A DNA stretch of 64,000 nt. Source: Lentisphaeria bacterium. Lineage in GTDB: Bacteria > Verrucomicrobiota > Lentisphaeria > Victivallales > UBA1829. The stretch lies in NCBI GenBank assembly GCA_017615635.1, contig JAFZZR010000099.1:1-64000 (forward strand), written 5' to 3'. Shown piece after piece: positions 31,180 to 39,433 of this stretch (position 1 is the stretch's first letter; each line of letters begins with the position of its first letter). The notes beneath the pieces were generated by a model. That model saw only the letters and a list, made by a program, of their open reading frames with translations. It made no database searches and was not told the DNA's origin. The translations under genes and the position numbers were made by a program.

Positions 31180-32598
31180 TCATGAATCAAGAGTAAGTCC
31201 CGCTCCCTCCTTCCGGATAATATCGAATATAGCATGGAGCTTGTCATCCGGAAGGGTTGTGATTGCAGCCGCCAGTTTTTCGCGGTTTATCGGCGAAACA
31301 CCTTGTGCTTGAAAAACGGGCAGCCTTTTTATCGCTTTTTCCTTTGCTTCGTCAGAAATATGGGCATAGTGCCGAGTCATGGCAATGCTTCCATGTCCGA
31401 CGATGGCGCCGACAACATCCAACGGGACTCCGGCATTGGCACAGAAGGAGACGAACGTGTGCCGGAAGCTGTGCAAACTGTAGAGATTCGCCCGAAGAGC
31501 CCGATGCCCCTTGTCTTCAGAGGAAGTGGTGTCCTGCCCGGTGGCGCACATGATAATCTTCTGGACATCACCCTGAACACCGCTGTGGTTCCGTTTATAG
31601 CGCTCCGCGACAGAGGGAATGATGTAGTCCTCATGCGGACGGTTTCTGTTTTTGAAGGCGGAGGCTTCCTTGAGGGCGCCAGCCAGTTCCGGATGCAATG
31701 GCAGCGATACTGCCCGGTTATTGGTCTTTCTGGCGGTCTTATGGGGGATATAGGTTATCGTCCCCTGTTCCATATTGACATTCGACCAGCGCATCAGACA
31801 GCCGTCCTGTCCTCGGCAGCCCGTCCAGCAGCAGAGCATCAGCAATATGCGCATTTCATCTTTGTACAGCGGCTCATATTGCAAGGTGCGCTCTACCATG
31901 ACATGTTTCCGGCCCTTTTCCATTCGCATGACCTTTGTTTTGTAGAAGAACCCTGTCCTGAAACCATCGAATATTGCCTTGACCTGTTCTTCCGTAAATG
32001 CCAGACGGCTCTCCGTGTCAGTCGGTTTTCCGGTGATATGTGCAAATGGGTTTTCTTCCAGTCCTGCCGGTTCGAGGATATGGGAAAAGATCAGCTTCAG
32101 GGCTTGGCGGTAACAGTTATAGGTCCTGCCGGAGACCTTCCTTTCATTCCATATATGAGAGAAGTAGCTGCCAGCTTCATCTGGAGTAATCTGTGCGGCA
32201 TGCTGGATTTCAGGCCGTTCCCGCTCCAACCAGTTGATGAAACGCCGAAGCGCGGCTTCATACCCATTCAGAGTCTCTTTCCCGCTATCCGGACGGGTGT
32301 ACTGCTTCAGATACACCTGCCATATCTCCTGGATGGGGATTGACCCTTCATGCCTCAGCTTTTTGGCTTTTGCAATGTGAAGAGCGATCTCTTCCTTCTG
32401 TTCCGCCCGGAGTACCGGACGGAGAAGTGCGGCAGCTGCCTCCGCATCTTTGCGTGTCGTTACGGGCTTGTCGTCTTTGCCGCGCAAAGTGGTGGTCTTT
32501 GTTTTCCCGCCTGTTGTAAGTTTCAGACAGAAATGGCTGCCGGACTTGACGATGGTGCCAGTCCCCTTTTCACGAATCAATCTTCTGGTACGAGACAT
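31180..32598 (-). CDS. Tyrosine recombinase / integrase of the element
   Basis: 472 residues. An N-terminal AP2-like arm-binding region (GTIVKSGSHFCLKLTTGGK) and a SAM-like core-binding domain (LNGYEAALRRFINWLERE) precede the catalytic domain. Catalytic residues visible: Arg in CWTGCRGQDG, HSFRHTF (H-x-x-R), GH in VGHGSI, and Tyr in RHYAHIS. It would integrate the element into tRNA-Met. The gene reads inward from the right att site, its start 141 bp from it. Confidence 0.95.
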   Translation of the reverse strand: MSRTRRLIREKGTGTIVKSGSHFCLKLTTGGKTKTTTLRGKDDKPVTTRKDAEAAAALLRPVLRAEQKEEIALHIAKAKKLRHEGSIPIQEIWQVYLKQYTRPDSGKETLNGYEAALRRFINWLERERPEIQHAAQITPDEAGSYFSHIWNERKVSGRTYNCYRQALKLIFSHILEPAGLEENPFAHITGKPTDTESRLAFTEEQVKAIFDGFRTGFFYKTKVMRMEKGRKHVMVERTLQYEPLYKDEMRILLMLCCWTGCRGQDGCLMRWSNVNMEQGTITYIPHKTARKTNNRAVSLPLHPELAGALKEASAFKNRNRPHEDYIIPSVAERYKRNHSGVQGDVQKIIMCATGQDTTSSEDKGHRALRANLYSLHSFRHTFVSFCANAGVPLDVVGAIVGHGSIAMTRHYAHISDEAKEKAIKRLPVFQAQGVSPINREKLAAAITTLPDDKLHAIFDIIRKEGAGLTLDS

Positions 32599-32619
32599 AG
32601 TTGCATATCCTCTTTTCGA

Positions 32620-32650
32620 ACAGATTCTTTGCGATTTGTTGCGAATCTGT
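32620..32650. promoter_or_regulatory. Inverted repeat upstream of the integrase
   Basis: ACAGATTC (32620-32627) and GAATCTGT (32643-32650) form a perfect 8-bp inverted repeat with TTGCGA repeated inside, 22 bp upstream of the integrase start and 90 bp from the att site. Likely an operator or recombinase arm site. Confidence 0.45.
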
Positions 32651-32739
32651 CGTCAAAAGAGTCAATGCGTAAAAAATGAATACTATAACTTCTATGCCTT
32701 TTGGAAAAATTGAGCGTATTTATAACAAAAAACGGCCTA

Positions 32740-32785
32740 ACTCATAATCACTTGGTCGGCGGTTCAAGTCCGTCAGGATCCACCA
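32740..32785 (+). repeat. Right attachment site (att repeat)
   Basis: Perfect 46-bp copy of the tRNA-Met 3' end (29110-29155). It lacks the 5' half of the tRNA and so is not a functional tRNA. Confidence 0.92.
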
Positions 32786-33105
32786 CCTTCTTTTTTCTTG
32801 CTACTCATTTGCGAGCAATGATTTACTGAATGACGCAACACCCCTTCTCTTCTGGTTTTGCTTTCTCTTGTTTTTCCCGTTTTTCCGTTATTTTCCGAGG
32901 GTGAGGAGGAGCGATGCGTCCCACATTCGTCCCCCCGCTTTTTCTTCCCGCCTGGTGAATGCAGCATCGCCGGCGACACGCGTATATCCCCCGTGACAGC
33001 AGAGGCTTTTCCGGTATCCAAGGTACCACTGTATGGTAAGAACAATAGAGGGACAGCATACGAACGGGAAAGCCGCATCGCGTTTCCCCGGCAAAGATAA
33101 CCGTT
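32786..33105. other. Gene-free stretch between the element and the GH operon
   Basis: I see no convincing gene, promoter or terminator here. It is the original chromosomal sequence downstream of tRNA-Met and leads to the stop codon of the GH20 gene. Confidence 0.5.
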
Positions 33106-34512
33106 TTACCAGATGAATTCGCAGCCCGCGTCACGCTGACGGGCATCGCGCCGGACAAACGATGTCCATTCCTTCTGACGCGGATCGCCGCAACAGACTT
33201 CAGCCAAGGCGGTCAGTCGGGGCAAAATTTTGTTGAGCAGCCGCCGTTCGGGCAGATATTCGCCCCACGAACAGCATTCCACGCCCAGGATCTGACTTCG
33301 GAAATCTTCGTGCCCGGTATAAGGGTCATACAGATAGTTGTCCTGCACGCCGAGATAATTCTGAAATTCCGCGAACTGGAGTTCCCAGTCGAACAGGCGG
33401 TCGGTGTAACACCGTCCGCAGGGGGACATGATGACCGGATTTCCGTTTTTCAGGTTTTCCAGACGGTTCTTTTCTACCCAGATCTGCACGATCACGTCGG
33501 CCGGATAAATGCCCGCATCATTCCAGACGATAGCCTGACGTCCCGAATCCTGCACCTGCCGGATCAATGACAGCACGAATTCGTGTTCCAGCTCCCGCAC
33601 CGAGTTCAAGGCGCGCTCAAGGAGCGCCTTCTGACAGTCCGGACAGGCCTCCCAGTGTTTGGAATCGGCTTCGTCGCCGCCGAGGTGGATCTCGGTGCTT
33701 TCCGGAAAGAGTTCCATCACTTCGTTCAGCAGTTCTCCGACTTTGTCGCGCACACACTTCTTTCCGAGGCAGACTTCATCGCCCGCTCCGGAGGCGCACC
33801 CCATTTCTGGCAGAACCCGGATCAGACGGCGGCTGTGTCCCGGCAGATCGAATTCGGGCACGATCCGTATGTCGAGAGCCCGGGCCTCCTCCCGGATCTC
33901 GGCGATGTCCTCATACGAATAGGCGCCATCATGCAGTTCGCCGCGGCCGGAGAGTTCCGGTGCGACGTGCGAAGGGAGACGCCAGCCTTCGTTGTCGGTC
34001 AGATGCCAGTGAAAGACATTGCAGCGGAAGTGCGCCATGATCCGCAGAAGTTTGATAATCGTCTCCCGGCTGCGGAAATGACGCGCCGAATCCAGCATGA
34101 AACCCCGCCAGGGAAATCGGGGCACAGCTTCGGCTGTACCGCAGGTCATGGCGAGAAACCGGCCTTTCCCGGCTGACGTCGCCACCGCCAGCATCTGGAT
34201 CAGCGCCGCCGCTGCGTAACTCATGCCGGCGTGGTTCGACGCCCGGAGCGTGATTTCCTGCGGCGCAACGCTGATTTTCCAGCCGTCGGCGGGCAGCGAA
34301 GGGTCTTCGGCAAGCCGGATGATCTGACTGCCCGGTCCGTTTGTCATATCAAAATACGCCATGGCCTTTTTCAGCCGTTCCGCCTGAAATGCGTATTGAC
34401 CGGGTGCATCGACCGCCACCGGGGCGTTCATTTCGAACGAGCCCTCCGCCGGAGTGATCTTCTCCGGCTGAGGGAGGATCTCGTAAAAGCAGTTGTGCTC
34501 GCGGAGGAGCAT
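33106..34512 (-). CDS. GH20 beta-N-acetylhexosaminidase
   Basis: 468 residues. The N-terminal ~130 residues are the GH20 accessory domain; the barrel starts WRGFMLDSARHFRS. Motifs: FHWHLTDNEGWRL (~167-179) and the catalytic pair Asp280-Glu281 in HLGGDEAD. It releases terminal GlcNAc or GalNAc by substrate-assisted catalysis. No signal peptide is seen, so it probably acts in the cytoplasm on imported oligosaccharides. Last gene of the LacI-controlled operon, 5 bp after GH10. Confidence 0.94.
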   Translation of the reverse strand: MLLREHNCFYEILPQPEKITPAEGSFEMNAPVAVDAPGQYAFQAERLKKAMAYFDMTNGPGSQIIRLAEDPSLPADGWKISVAPQEITLRASNHAGMSYAAAALIQMLAVATSAGKGRFLAMTCGTAEAVPRFPWRGFMLDSARHFRSRETIIKLLRIMAHFRCNVFHWHLTDNEGWRLPSHVAPELSGRGELHDGAYSYEDIAEIREEARALDIRIVPEFDLPGHSRRLIRVLPEMGCASGAGDEVCLGKKCVRDKVGELLNEVMELFPESTEIHLGGDEADSKHWEACPDCQKALLERALNSVRELEHEFVLSLIRQVQDSGRQAIVWNDAGIYPADVIVQIWVEKNRLENLKNGNPVIMSPCGRCYTDRLFDWELQFAEFQNYLGVQDNYLYDPYTGHEDFRSQILGVECCSWGEYLPERRLLNKILPRLTALAEVCCGDPRQKEWTSFVRRDARQRDAGCEFIW

Positions 34513-34517
34513 GGGAT

Positions 34518-35846
34518 TCAGTTCTCCTCGTTATTCAACTCGATTTCAAAACGGTTCTCGGAATCTTTGCTGAGAGAAATTTCCCGGCGGAAGGTTCCGA
34601 AGTCCGTGCGGATCTCCAGTTCATAAGTCCCGTAGAAGCCGTGGAACTTGTTGACTTTTTCCCCGTTGTACGCCAGCGTTTCTTCCGTATGCCATTCCTT
34701 TTTGATGAGCCGTTCCAGCGTGTCCCAGGCGGGTTTGCAAGAGAAATCCCTCCGCAGAAGTCCGCCCTTCGCCTCGTTTTCATTGCAGGCGACTCCGATG
34801 TAGGCACAGTCGTCCACCAGATTCCAGTAGAAAATGCCGTTGACGGCGGGATGGGAGAAGAAAAGCCGGTAAAGCCTTTCCAGCACCTTTTCCTGATAGT
34901 CGTCTCCCAGGTATCCGTTGATGGTCAGCTCGGAGATGTTGACGGGGATCCCGAGTCTGCCCAGGGCGTCCAGTGCCCGGAGTTTCCGCATGGCGTTGAG
35001 CGTGACGGCGTGAGCGGGCCGCATCATGGCCTCGAAATCGGTTTTTGAATTCCAGGCCTGGTGGAGGAACGTGCCGATCCCATCGATTTTGCATCCCCTG
35101 TTCCGCAGGTTTTCGGTAAGCAGGAGAGGCATGGAGTAACACTGTCTCTGGGGCCAGAAACTGTCATTGTGGAGCAGTTCACAGCCGGGAAAATACTTTT
35201 CCGCCAGCTTGAAGGCCAGCTCATAATGGTTTTCCGGCATGTCCTGATTCAGCAAGTTGTACATCCAGCCGTCCTGATAGGAGTTGATCTCGTTGACCAC
35301 ATCCCACACCCGAATGTCGGAGGAATACCGTTCGCCGATCTCCCGGAAACGCTTTTCGATCTGTTCCGCCAGAATTTTCCGGTCACTTGAGGCCCACTTC
35401 GGCATGGTGGTCTGCCAGAGAAGACAGTGCCCTTTCATGCCGATCCCGTGCGCCTTGCAGAACTCCACGCAGAGATCGGGCGCGGGTCTGCGGTAGATAT
35501 TAGGGGAATCTTTGGCAAAACGGGGCTTCCCCTGTTCCGGCTCCAGGTCGGACCAGAAGAACGGGACCGTGGCGAAATTGAAGAGCGAGGCGAACCGTTC
35601 CCGGTAGGCGGCATTCTCCTCTCCGGAAGGAAACTGATCCAGAATGAAGCAGTTGGCACCGAAACGGAACTGGTGGCTCTTCTGACGGCATACCACCTCC
35701 GCACGGGAAATCTTCTTCCCGTTCCGGAAGAGTTTCAGATTCGCAAACCCTTTCCGGTTCGCCTCGATCCCGGAAGTGATCCGGAATTCGACCTCCGGAT
35801 CCTCCCGGAAGAGATACTTCGTCAGCCGTTCCGCGATGTCATTCAT
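34518..35846 (-). CDS. GH10 endo-beta-1,4-xylanase-like enzyme
   Basis: 442 residues from ATG 35846, which overlaps the end of GH9 by 8 bp; a longer frame would lie inside GH9. An N-terminal beta domain (~20-60) precedes the barrel. GH10 features: KGHCLLWQTTMPKW (~138-151), acid/base Glu186 in VWDVVNE, and nucleophile Glu306 in NISELTI. It cleaves xylan-type beta-1,4 linkages. It lacks a signal peptide, unlike its GH9 neighbour, so it may act on imported oligomers. Confidence 0.9.
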   Translation of the reverse strand: MNDIAERLTKYLFREDPEVEFRITSGIEANRKGFANLKLFRNGKKISRAEVVCRQKSHQFRFGANCFILDQFPSGEENAAYRERFASLFNFATVPFFWSDLEPEQGKPRFAKDSPNIYRRPAPDLCVEFCKAHGIGMKGHCLLWQTTMPKWASSDRKILAEQIEKRFREIGERYSSDIRVWDVVNEINSYQDGWMYNLLNQDMPENHYELAFKLAEKYFPGCELLHNDSFWPQRQCYSMPLLLTENLRNRGCKIDGIGTFLHQAWNSKTDFEAMMRPAHAVTLNAMRKLRALDALGRLGIPVNISELTINGYLGDDYQEKVLERLYRLFFSHPAVNGIFYWNLVDDCAYIGVACNENEAKGGLLRRDFSCKPAWDTLERLIKKEWHTEETLAYNGEKVNKFHGFYGTYELEIRTDFGTFRREISLSKDSENRFEIELNNEEN

Positions 35847-38682
35847 GGGTGACTTCCTTTTTTTTGAAGTGCTCTTCCGCGGAAAGAATGGCTTCGATCG
35901 CCCGCAGAGCCTCTCCGTTGACCGACTCCCAGACCTCCTGACAGCCGATCGAACCGGCCATCGGGAAATCCCCGGCAATCATCATGGCCGGATAGTTCGC
36001 CGGATGGTCAACTGCATAATCCGCTTTCCCTCCGCTGAGGTAGGCAGGGAGAATCCTGCGGCTGCCGGTACCGCATGAAATGCCTTTGAGGACCGCGCCC
36101 TTCAGCACCGTGCCGTCGGCATGGCCCGGAATGGCGTTCAGGGCGATCCAGGTGGCCACCGTTTTATGTCCGAAACCGGAAATCTGACTGGCGCCCAGAT
36201 CATTGATCCCGGTGATGAAGTGGAAATTGTTCTGCGCCTGGACCAGATACTCCTTCCGGTCGAAAACGATCGACGCCCGGGCCATCAGCGTGGCTATGGC
36301 GAGATTCTGCAGAGAAAGATGTGTGGCGGACATTTTCGGGTAAGGCCAGTTTGTCAGCTCCACGGTCCTCAGCGGCGCCCCGTCCAGATTTTTGAAAATC
36401 TCTTCGACAAGCGGCTTCAGCACTGTCCGGACCCGTTCCGCCAGAGGCTCCTCCGGAAACGATGCGGCATATTCCAACGGTATGATCGCCCAGCTCCACA
36501 GATAGTAATGCATTTCGGAAATGCCGCTCCAGTGTTTTTCCCGGATACGGGAATCGACCTCATCCAGGATGGCGTTCAAATGCGGCTTTAACTCTTCAAG
36601 ATATTTCCGGTCTCCGGTCAGACGGTAATACGTCATCATGCACTGTACCAGCACGGGGCCCATTTGATGGCTGAACCGGGCCGACCGGAGGAAGGGCGAC
36701 TTGAGGAAGTCCTCATAGATCAGCATGGAGGTCTTCAGGTATTTCTCCCGTTCTTCCGGATCGCCGCAGGCAAGCGCGTATTCCGCCAGACTCCACGGCA
36801 CGAAAATATCATGACCCGTGCCGACCGTGACCCGGTCGTCCGCCGTGCCGGGGATGTTATCCGTTTCGCTTTCCGGAGGACAAAGGTCGATGATGACCTG
36901 TCCGTTTTCCGCCAGACGTTCCACCTTGTAATAGATTCGGCCGTTCGGGTCGGCGAGTTTATTCATCCATCTGGCGCCCCATTCCGCCTCGTTCAGAAGT
37001 GTCCGCGATTTCAGTCGTTTGCCCAGCCGTGAGAAAAAAACGACCGGCTTGGCCGCAGCCCCCGGATATTTGTCGAAATCGCCTGCGTCATGCCAGCCGC
37101 CCGAAACATCATGATGTCCGGTGACTTTTCCGCCTGCGAGCAGATTGGTTTTGCTGCGCAGCTGACCGTCGTCAAGATGGCAGGCCGGATGGAAGCCGGG
37201 AATGTCGAATCCGCACCGCATATGGAACATGAAATCGCGGCTGGACTCCACAATGGATTCATAGAAATCGTTTCGAATGGCGAACGGCCTGCTCTCGAAC
37301 GGACCGGAGGAACTCAAAAGCCGGAACGTATAGACACCCGGGGCGGTGTACGGGGTGAAATCCGCCTCGTAATTGCTGCATTGCCAGATATCAGATCCGC
37401 GGTCGGAAAGCGGCCCGGAGAAAACAGTTCTGCCGGCTTCATCCAGAAGTTCAAAAGTCCCGTTCAGGGGCTCGCGGCTCCGGATGAACACCTTTTTACT
37501 GCCGCTCGCCGGATATCCCAGCTGACTTGCCAGAATTTCCAGCGGCGCATTGCCGAATCCATCGAATTCCAGATCATCGATCCAGATCGTGCCGCGATTG
37601 TTGATACTGTATACCCGGAACGTTACCAGATTGGCACCCGCCGGCGGTTTCATCGTGACATCGAATTTCTTCCAGTCGTGCGTACCCGCCGTGACAGCCG
37701 TGCGGTAGACGCCGACCGTATCCGCACGGTTGTAAACCCTGTTCAGATCGTTGCCCGCCTCGCTGCCGATGCCGCAGGGGGCCCAGGAACGCAGGAATTT
37801 AACTTCCAGAAACGTATTGCCGGTGGCGTTCTGCGCCTTGATCCATCCCGAGAAGGTGAATTCCCTGGTATAGTCGATGATGGAGGTCACGGTGCTTTCG
37901 ATCCCGGCAATGGAATCCCGGCTGCCGCTCAGCCGTATGCTGTACTCGCCGGAGTGCCGGACCGAGCTGTCCAGCGCCATGTCGAGCTGCGCCTTCAGCG
38001 ACATATTCAGCGGATGCGTCTCGAAAAAGGGGATCCAGTTTTTAGGCTCGCCCGCATTGATGATCTCGAAGTTGCCGTTGGAGACCAGATTGGTCGGAGT
38101 CGAATCGAAATTCAGTTCGGCATTGGCGGTGCTGAACGCCTGCGGATCCTGACGCAGAAACACATCTTTCAGGGCAAAATCGGCTTCCGCCGTCTCATTG
38201 AAAATAAAGTACAGCCGCAGACTCTTTACCGGTTTCGGCGGCAGCCAGGAAGTGGCTTCCCGGCTCCAGGCACCCGACTGAAAGCGGAAGATGAAATGCG
38301 TGGCACTCCAGCCTTCGGTGGTCCCGTCCATGTAGACTACCTGATCCAGTACCAGCCCGTGATGATAGGAGACGGGGAAGCATTTTCCCTGAAAGGTAAC
38401 GCCGTAGCGCAAAGTCACGGGCTTCTCCTGATTGAGAACGATCTCCCGGCTGATCAGAGCGATCGTGGTCTGGGCGGGCAGCTTTACCGAGAATCCGCCA
38501 TTCGCCAGCGGCTGCATGAAGTTTGCCGCCGTACCGATTTCCCAGCCGTCGAGCTTGCCGTCGGCAAAGATCAGTCCGGGATTGGGCGCCAGGTTGCCGT
38601 TCTCCGCCGCATGAGCCGGAAAGACGACCGTCAGCATCCCTATTGCGGCGAATATCATAGTCGGAAAGATGCGGATTTTCAT
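35839..38682 (-). CDS. Secreted GH9 family glycoside hydrolase with binding domains
   Basis: 947 residues. Sec signal at 1-25 (FAAIGMLTVVFPAHA). Two beta-sandwich, CBM-like regions follow (~30-180 and ~195-375, the second with GEYSIRLSG and WIDDLEFDG). An Ig-like cellulase N-domain spans ~382-470 (LEILASQLGYPASGSKKVFI), then the alpha/alpha-barrel. The GH9 catalytic motif GGWHDAGDFDKY has Asp532 and Asp535. The C-terminal part carries Glu residues in CQEVWESVNGEAL where the acid is expected. It would cut beta-glucans outside the cytoplasm. Located between the pseudopilin and GH10. Confidence 0.88.
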   Translation of the reverse strand: MKIRIFPTMIFAAIGMLTVVFPAHAAENGNLAPNPGLIFADGKLDGWEIGTAANFMQPLANGGFSVKLPAQTTIALISREIVLNQEKPVTLRYGVTFQGKCFPVSYHHGLVLDQVVYMDGTTEGWSATHFIFRFQSGAWSREATSWLPPKPVKSLRLYFIFNETAEADFALKDVFLRQDPQAFSTANAELNFDSTPTNLVSNGNFEIINAGEPKNWIPFFETHPLNMSLKAQLDMALDSSVRHSGEYSIRLSGSRDSIAGIESTVTSIIDYTREFTFSGWIKAQNATGNTFLEVKFLRSWAPCGIGSEAGNDLNRVYNRADTVGVYRTAVTAGTHDWKKFDVTMKPPAGANLVTFRVYSINNRGTIWIDDLEFDGFGNAPLEILASQLGYPASGSKKVFIRSREPLNGTFELLDEAGRTVFSGPLSDRGSDIWQCSNYEADFTPYTAPGVYTFRLLSSSGPFESRPFAIRNDFYESIVESSRDFMFHMRCGFDIPGFHPACHLDDGQLRSKTNLLAGGKVTGHHDVSGGWHDAGDFDKYPGAAAKPVVFFSRLGKRLKSRTLLNEAEWGARWMNKLADPNGRIYYKVERLAENGQVIIDLCPPESETDNIPGTADDRVTVGTGHDIFVPWSLAEYALACGDPEEREKYLKTSMLIYEDFLKSPFLRSARFSHQMGPVLVQCMMTYYRLTGDRKYLEELKPHLNAILDEVDSRIREKHWSGISEMHYYLWSWAIIPLEYAASFPEEPLAERVRTVLKPLVEEIFKNLDGAPLRTVELTNWPYPKMSATHLSLQNLAIATLMARASIVFDRKEYLVQAQNNFHFITGINDLGASQISGFGHKTVATWIALNAIPGHADGTVLKGAVLKGISCGTGSRRILPAYLSGGKADYAVDHPANYPAMMIAGDFPMAGSIGCQEVWESVNGEALRAIEAILSAEEHFKKKEVTHE

Positions 38683-38716
38683 TTTTTTTCACCATCAGGT
38701 ATTGACGTTACATGGA

Positions 38717-39433
38717 TTATTTTATGTTGAACCACATCTGCCCTTGCTGATTGTACAACAGCGTGGTGCGGGAATCATCTGCGCTTTCCACATGTCCGTC
38801 GGCAAAAAGGACATTGACATTCCTTTTGTGCGGATAGTTCGGAATAAAATACTGATCCGTGTTCTTGAATTTAGAGCCCCAGAAAGAATAAGCGGTATCC
38901 GTGATATCGTTGGCTGTGTACGAATAGTTTCCGCCTTCCGTGAGCAGACCGATTCTGCTGGCGGAATAGAGTTTGCCTGCGCGTAATTTCACCAGCGGAT
39001 CGTTGTGATTGCTGGCCGCTTTGAAATCTTTCGGCGAGAAGGCTGTGTTGTATACGTAATTGGCCAGAAAGGTTTTTCCCGAAAGCGTTCTATTGTATTC
39101 CGGATAATAATGGTTGTAGATGTTGGCAGAACAAAGCAGCACATTGGCTTTTTCATCGACTTCGGGCAGTTGTCCGCCATACATCAGAATACACGCCCAG
39201 GGCACATTTTGGCCGTTGATCGTTGTCCAACCATTGGGGTAATAATCGTCGTTTGCGTCATTGTACATGGTAAACGAAAGTCCCAGCTGCTTGAGATTGG
39301 ATTGGCAGGCCGTGGCCTGCGCCTGGGACTTGACCGAGCCCAATGCGGGGAGCAGCATTCCGGCAAGGATGGCGATGATCGCAATAACCACGAGCAACTC
39401 GATCAGGGTAAAACTCTTGGACCTGTCTTTCAT
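38717..39433 (-). CDS. Pseudopilin-like protein with prepilin N-terminus
   Basis: 238 residues from ATG 39433, which overlaps the stop of the GH2 gene (ATGA). The start [16 protein letters not shown] is a prepilin peptidase site with Glu at +5, and the helix runs to ~32. [15 protein letters not shown] near the C-terminus is the DG signature shared with the protein at 5854. It lies between GH2 and GH9 in a glycosidase operon. Role unknown. Confidence 0.86.
   Translation of the reverse strand: MKDRSKSFTLIELLVVIAIIAILAGMLLPALGSVKSQAQATACQSNLKQLGLSFTMYNDANDDYYPNGWTTINGQNVPWACILMYGGQLPEVDEKANVLLCSANIYNHYYPEYNRTLSGKTFLANYVYNTAFSPKDFKAASNHNDPLVKLRAGKLYSASRIGLLTEGGNYSYTANDITDTAYSFWGSKFKNTDQYFIPNYPHKRNVNVLFADGHVESADDSRTTLLYNQQGQMWFNIK

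Larger units (their letters stand above)
29110..32785. mobile_element. Small integrative element in tRNA-Met
   Basis: Bounded by a perfect 46-bp direct repeat of the tRNA-Met 3' part (29110-29155 and 32740-32785). The unit including one repeat is about 3.6 kb. It encodes a tyrosine recombinase reading inward from the right end, an excisionase-like protein, a broken gene and a truncated reverse transcriptase. No transfer, capsid or replication genes are visible, so it is either a minimal satellite-type element or a decayed one. Confidence 0.9.

Noticed and set aside
30100-31180. Complete group II intron
   Set aside because: The RT lacks its catalytic box and maturase domain, and I could not find a domain V or a 5' GUGYG end around it.
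32740-32785. Second tRNA-Met gene
   Set aside because: Only the 3' part from the anticodon loop is present; it is the right att copy.
37090-38730. Long plus-strand open frame opposite GH9
   Set aside because: GH9 motifs on the minus strand are unambiguous.
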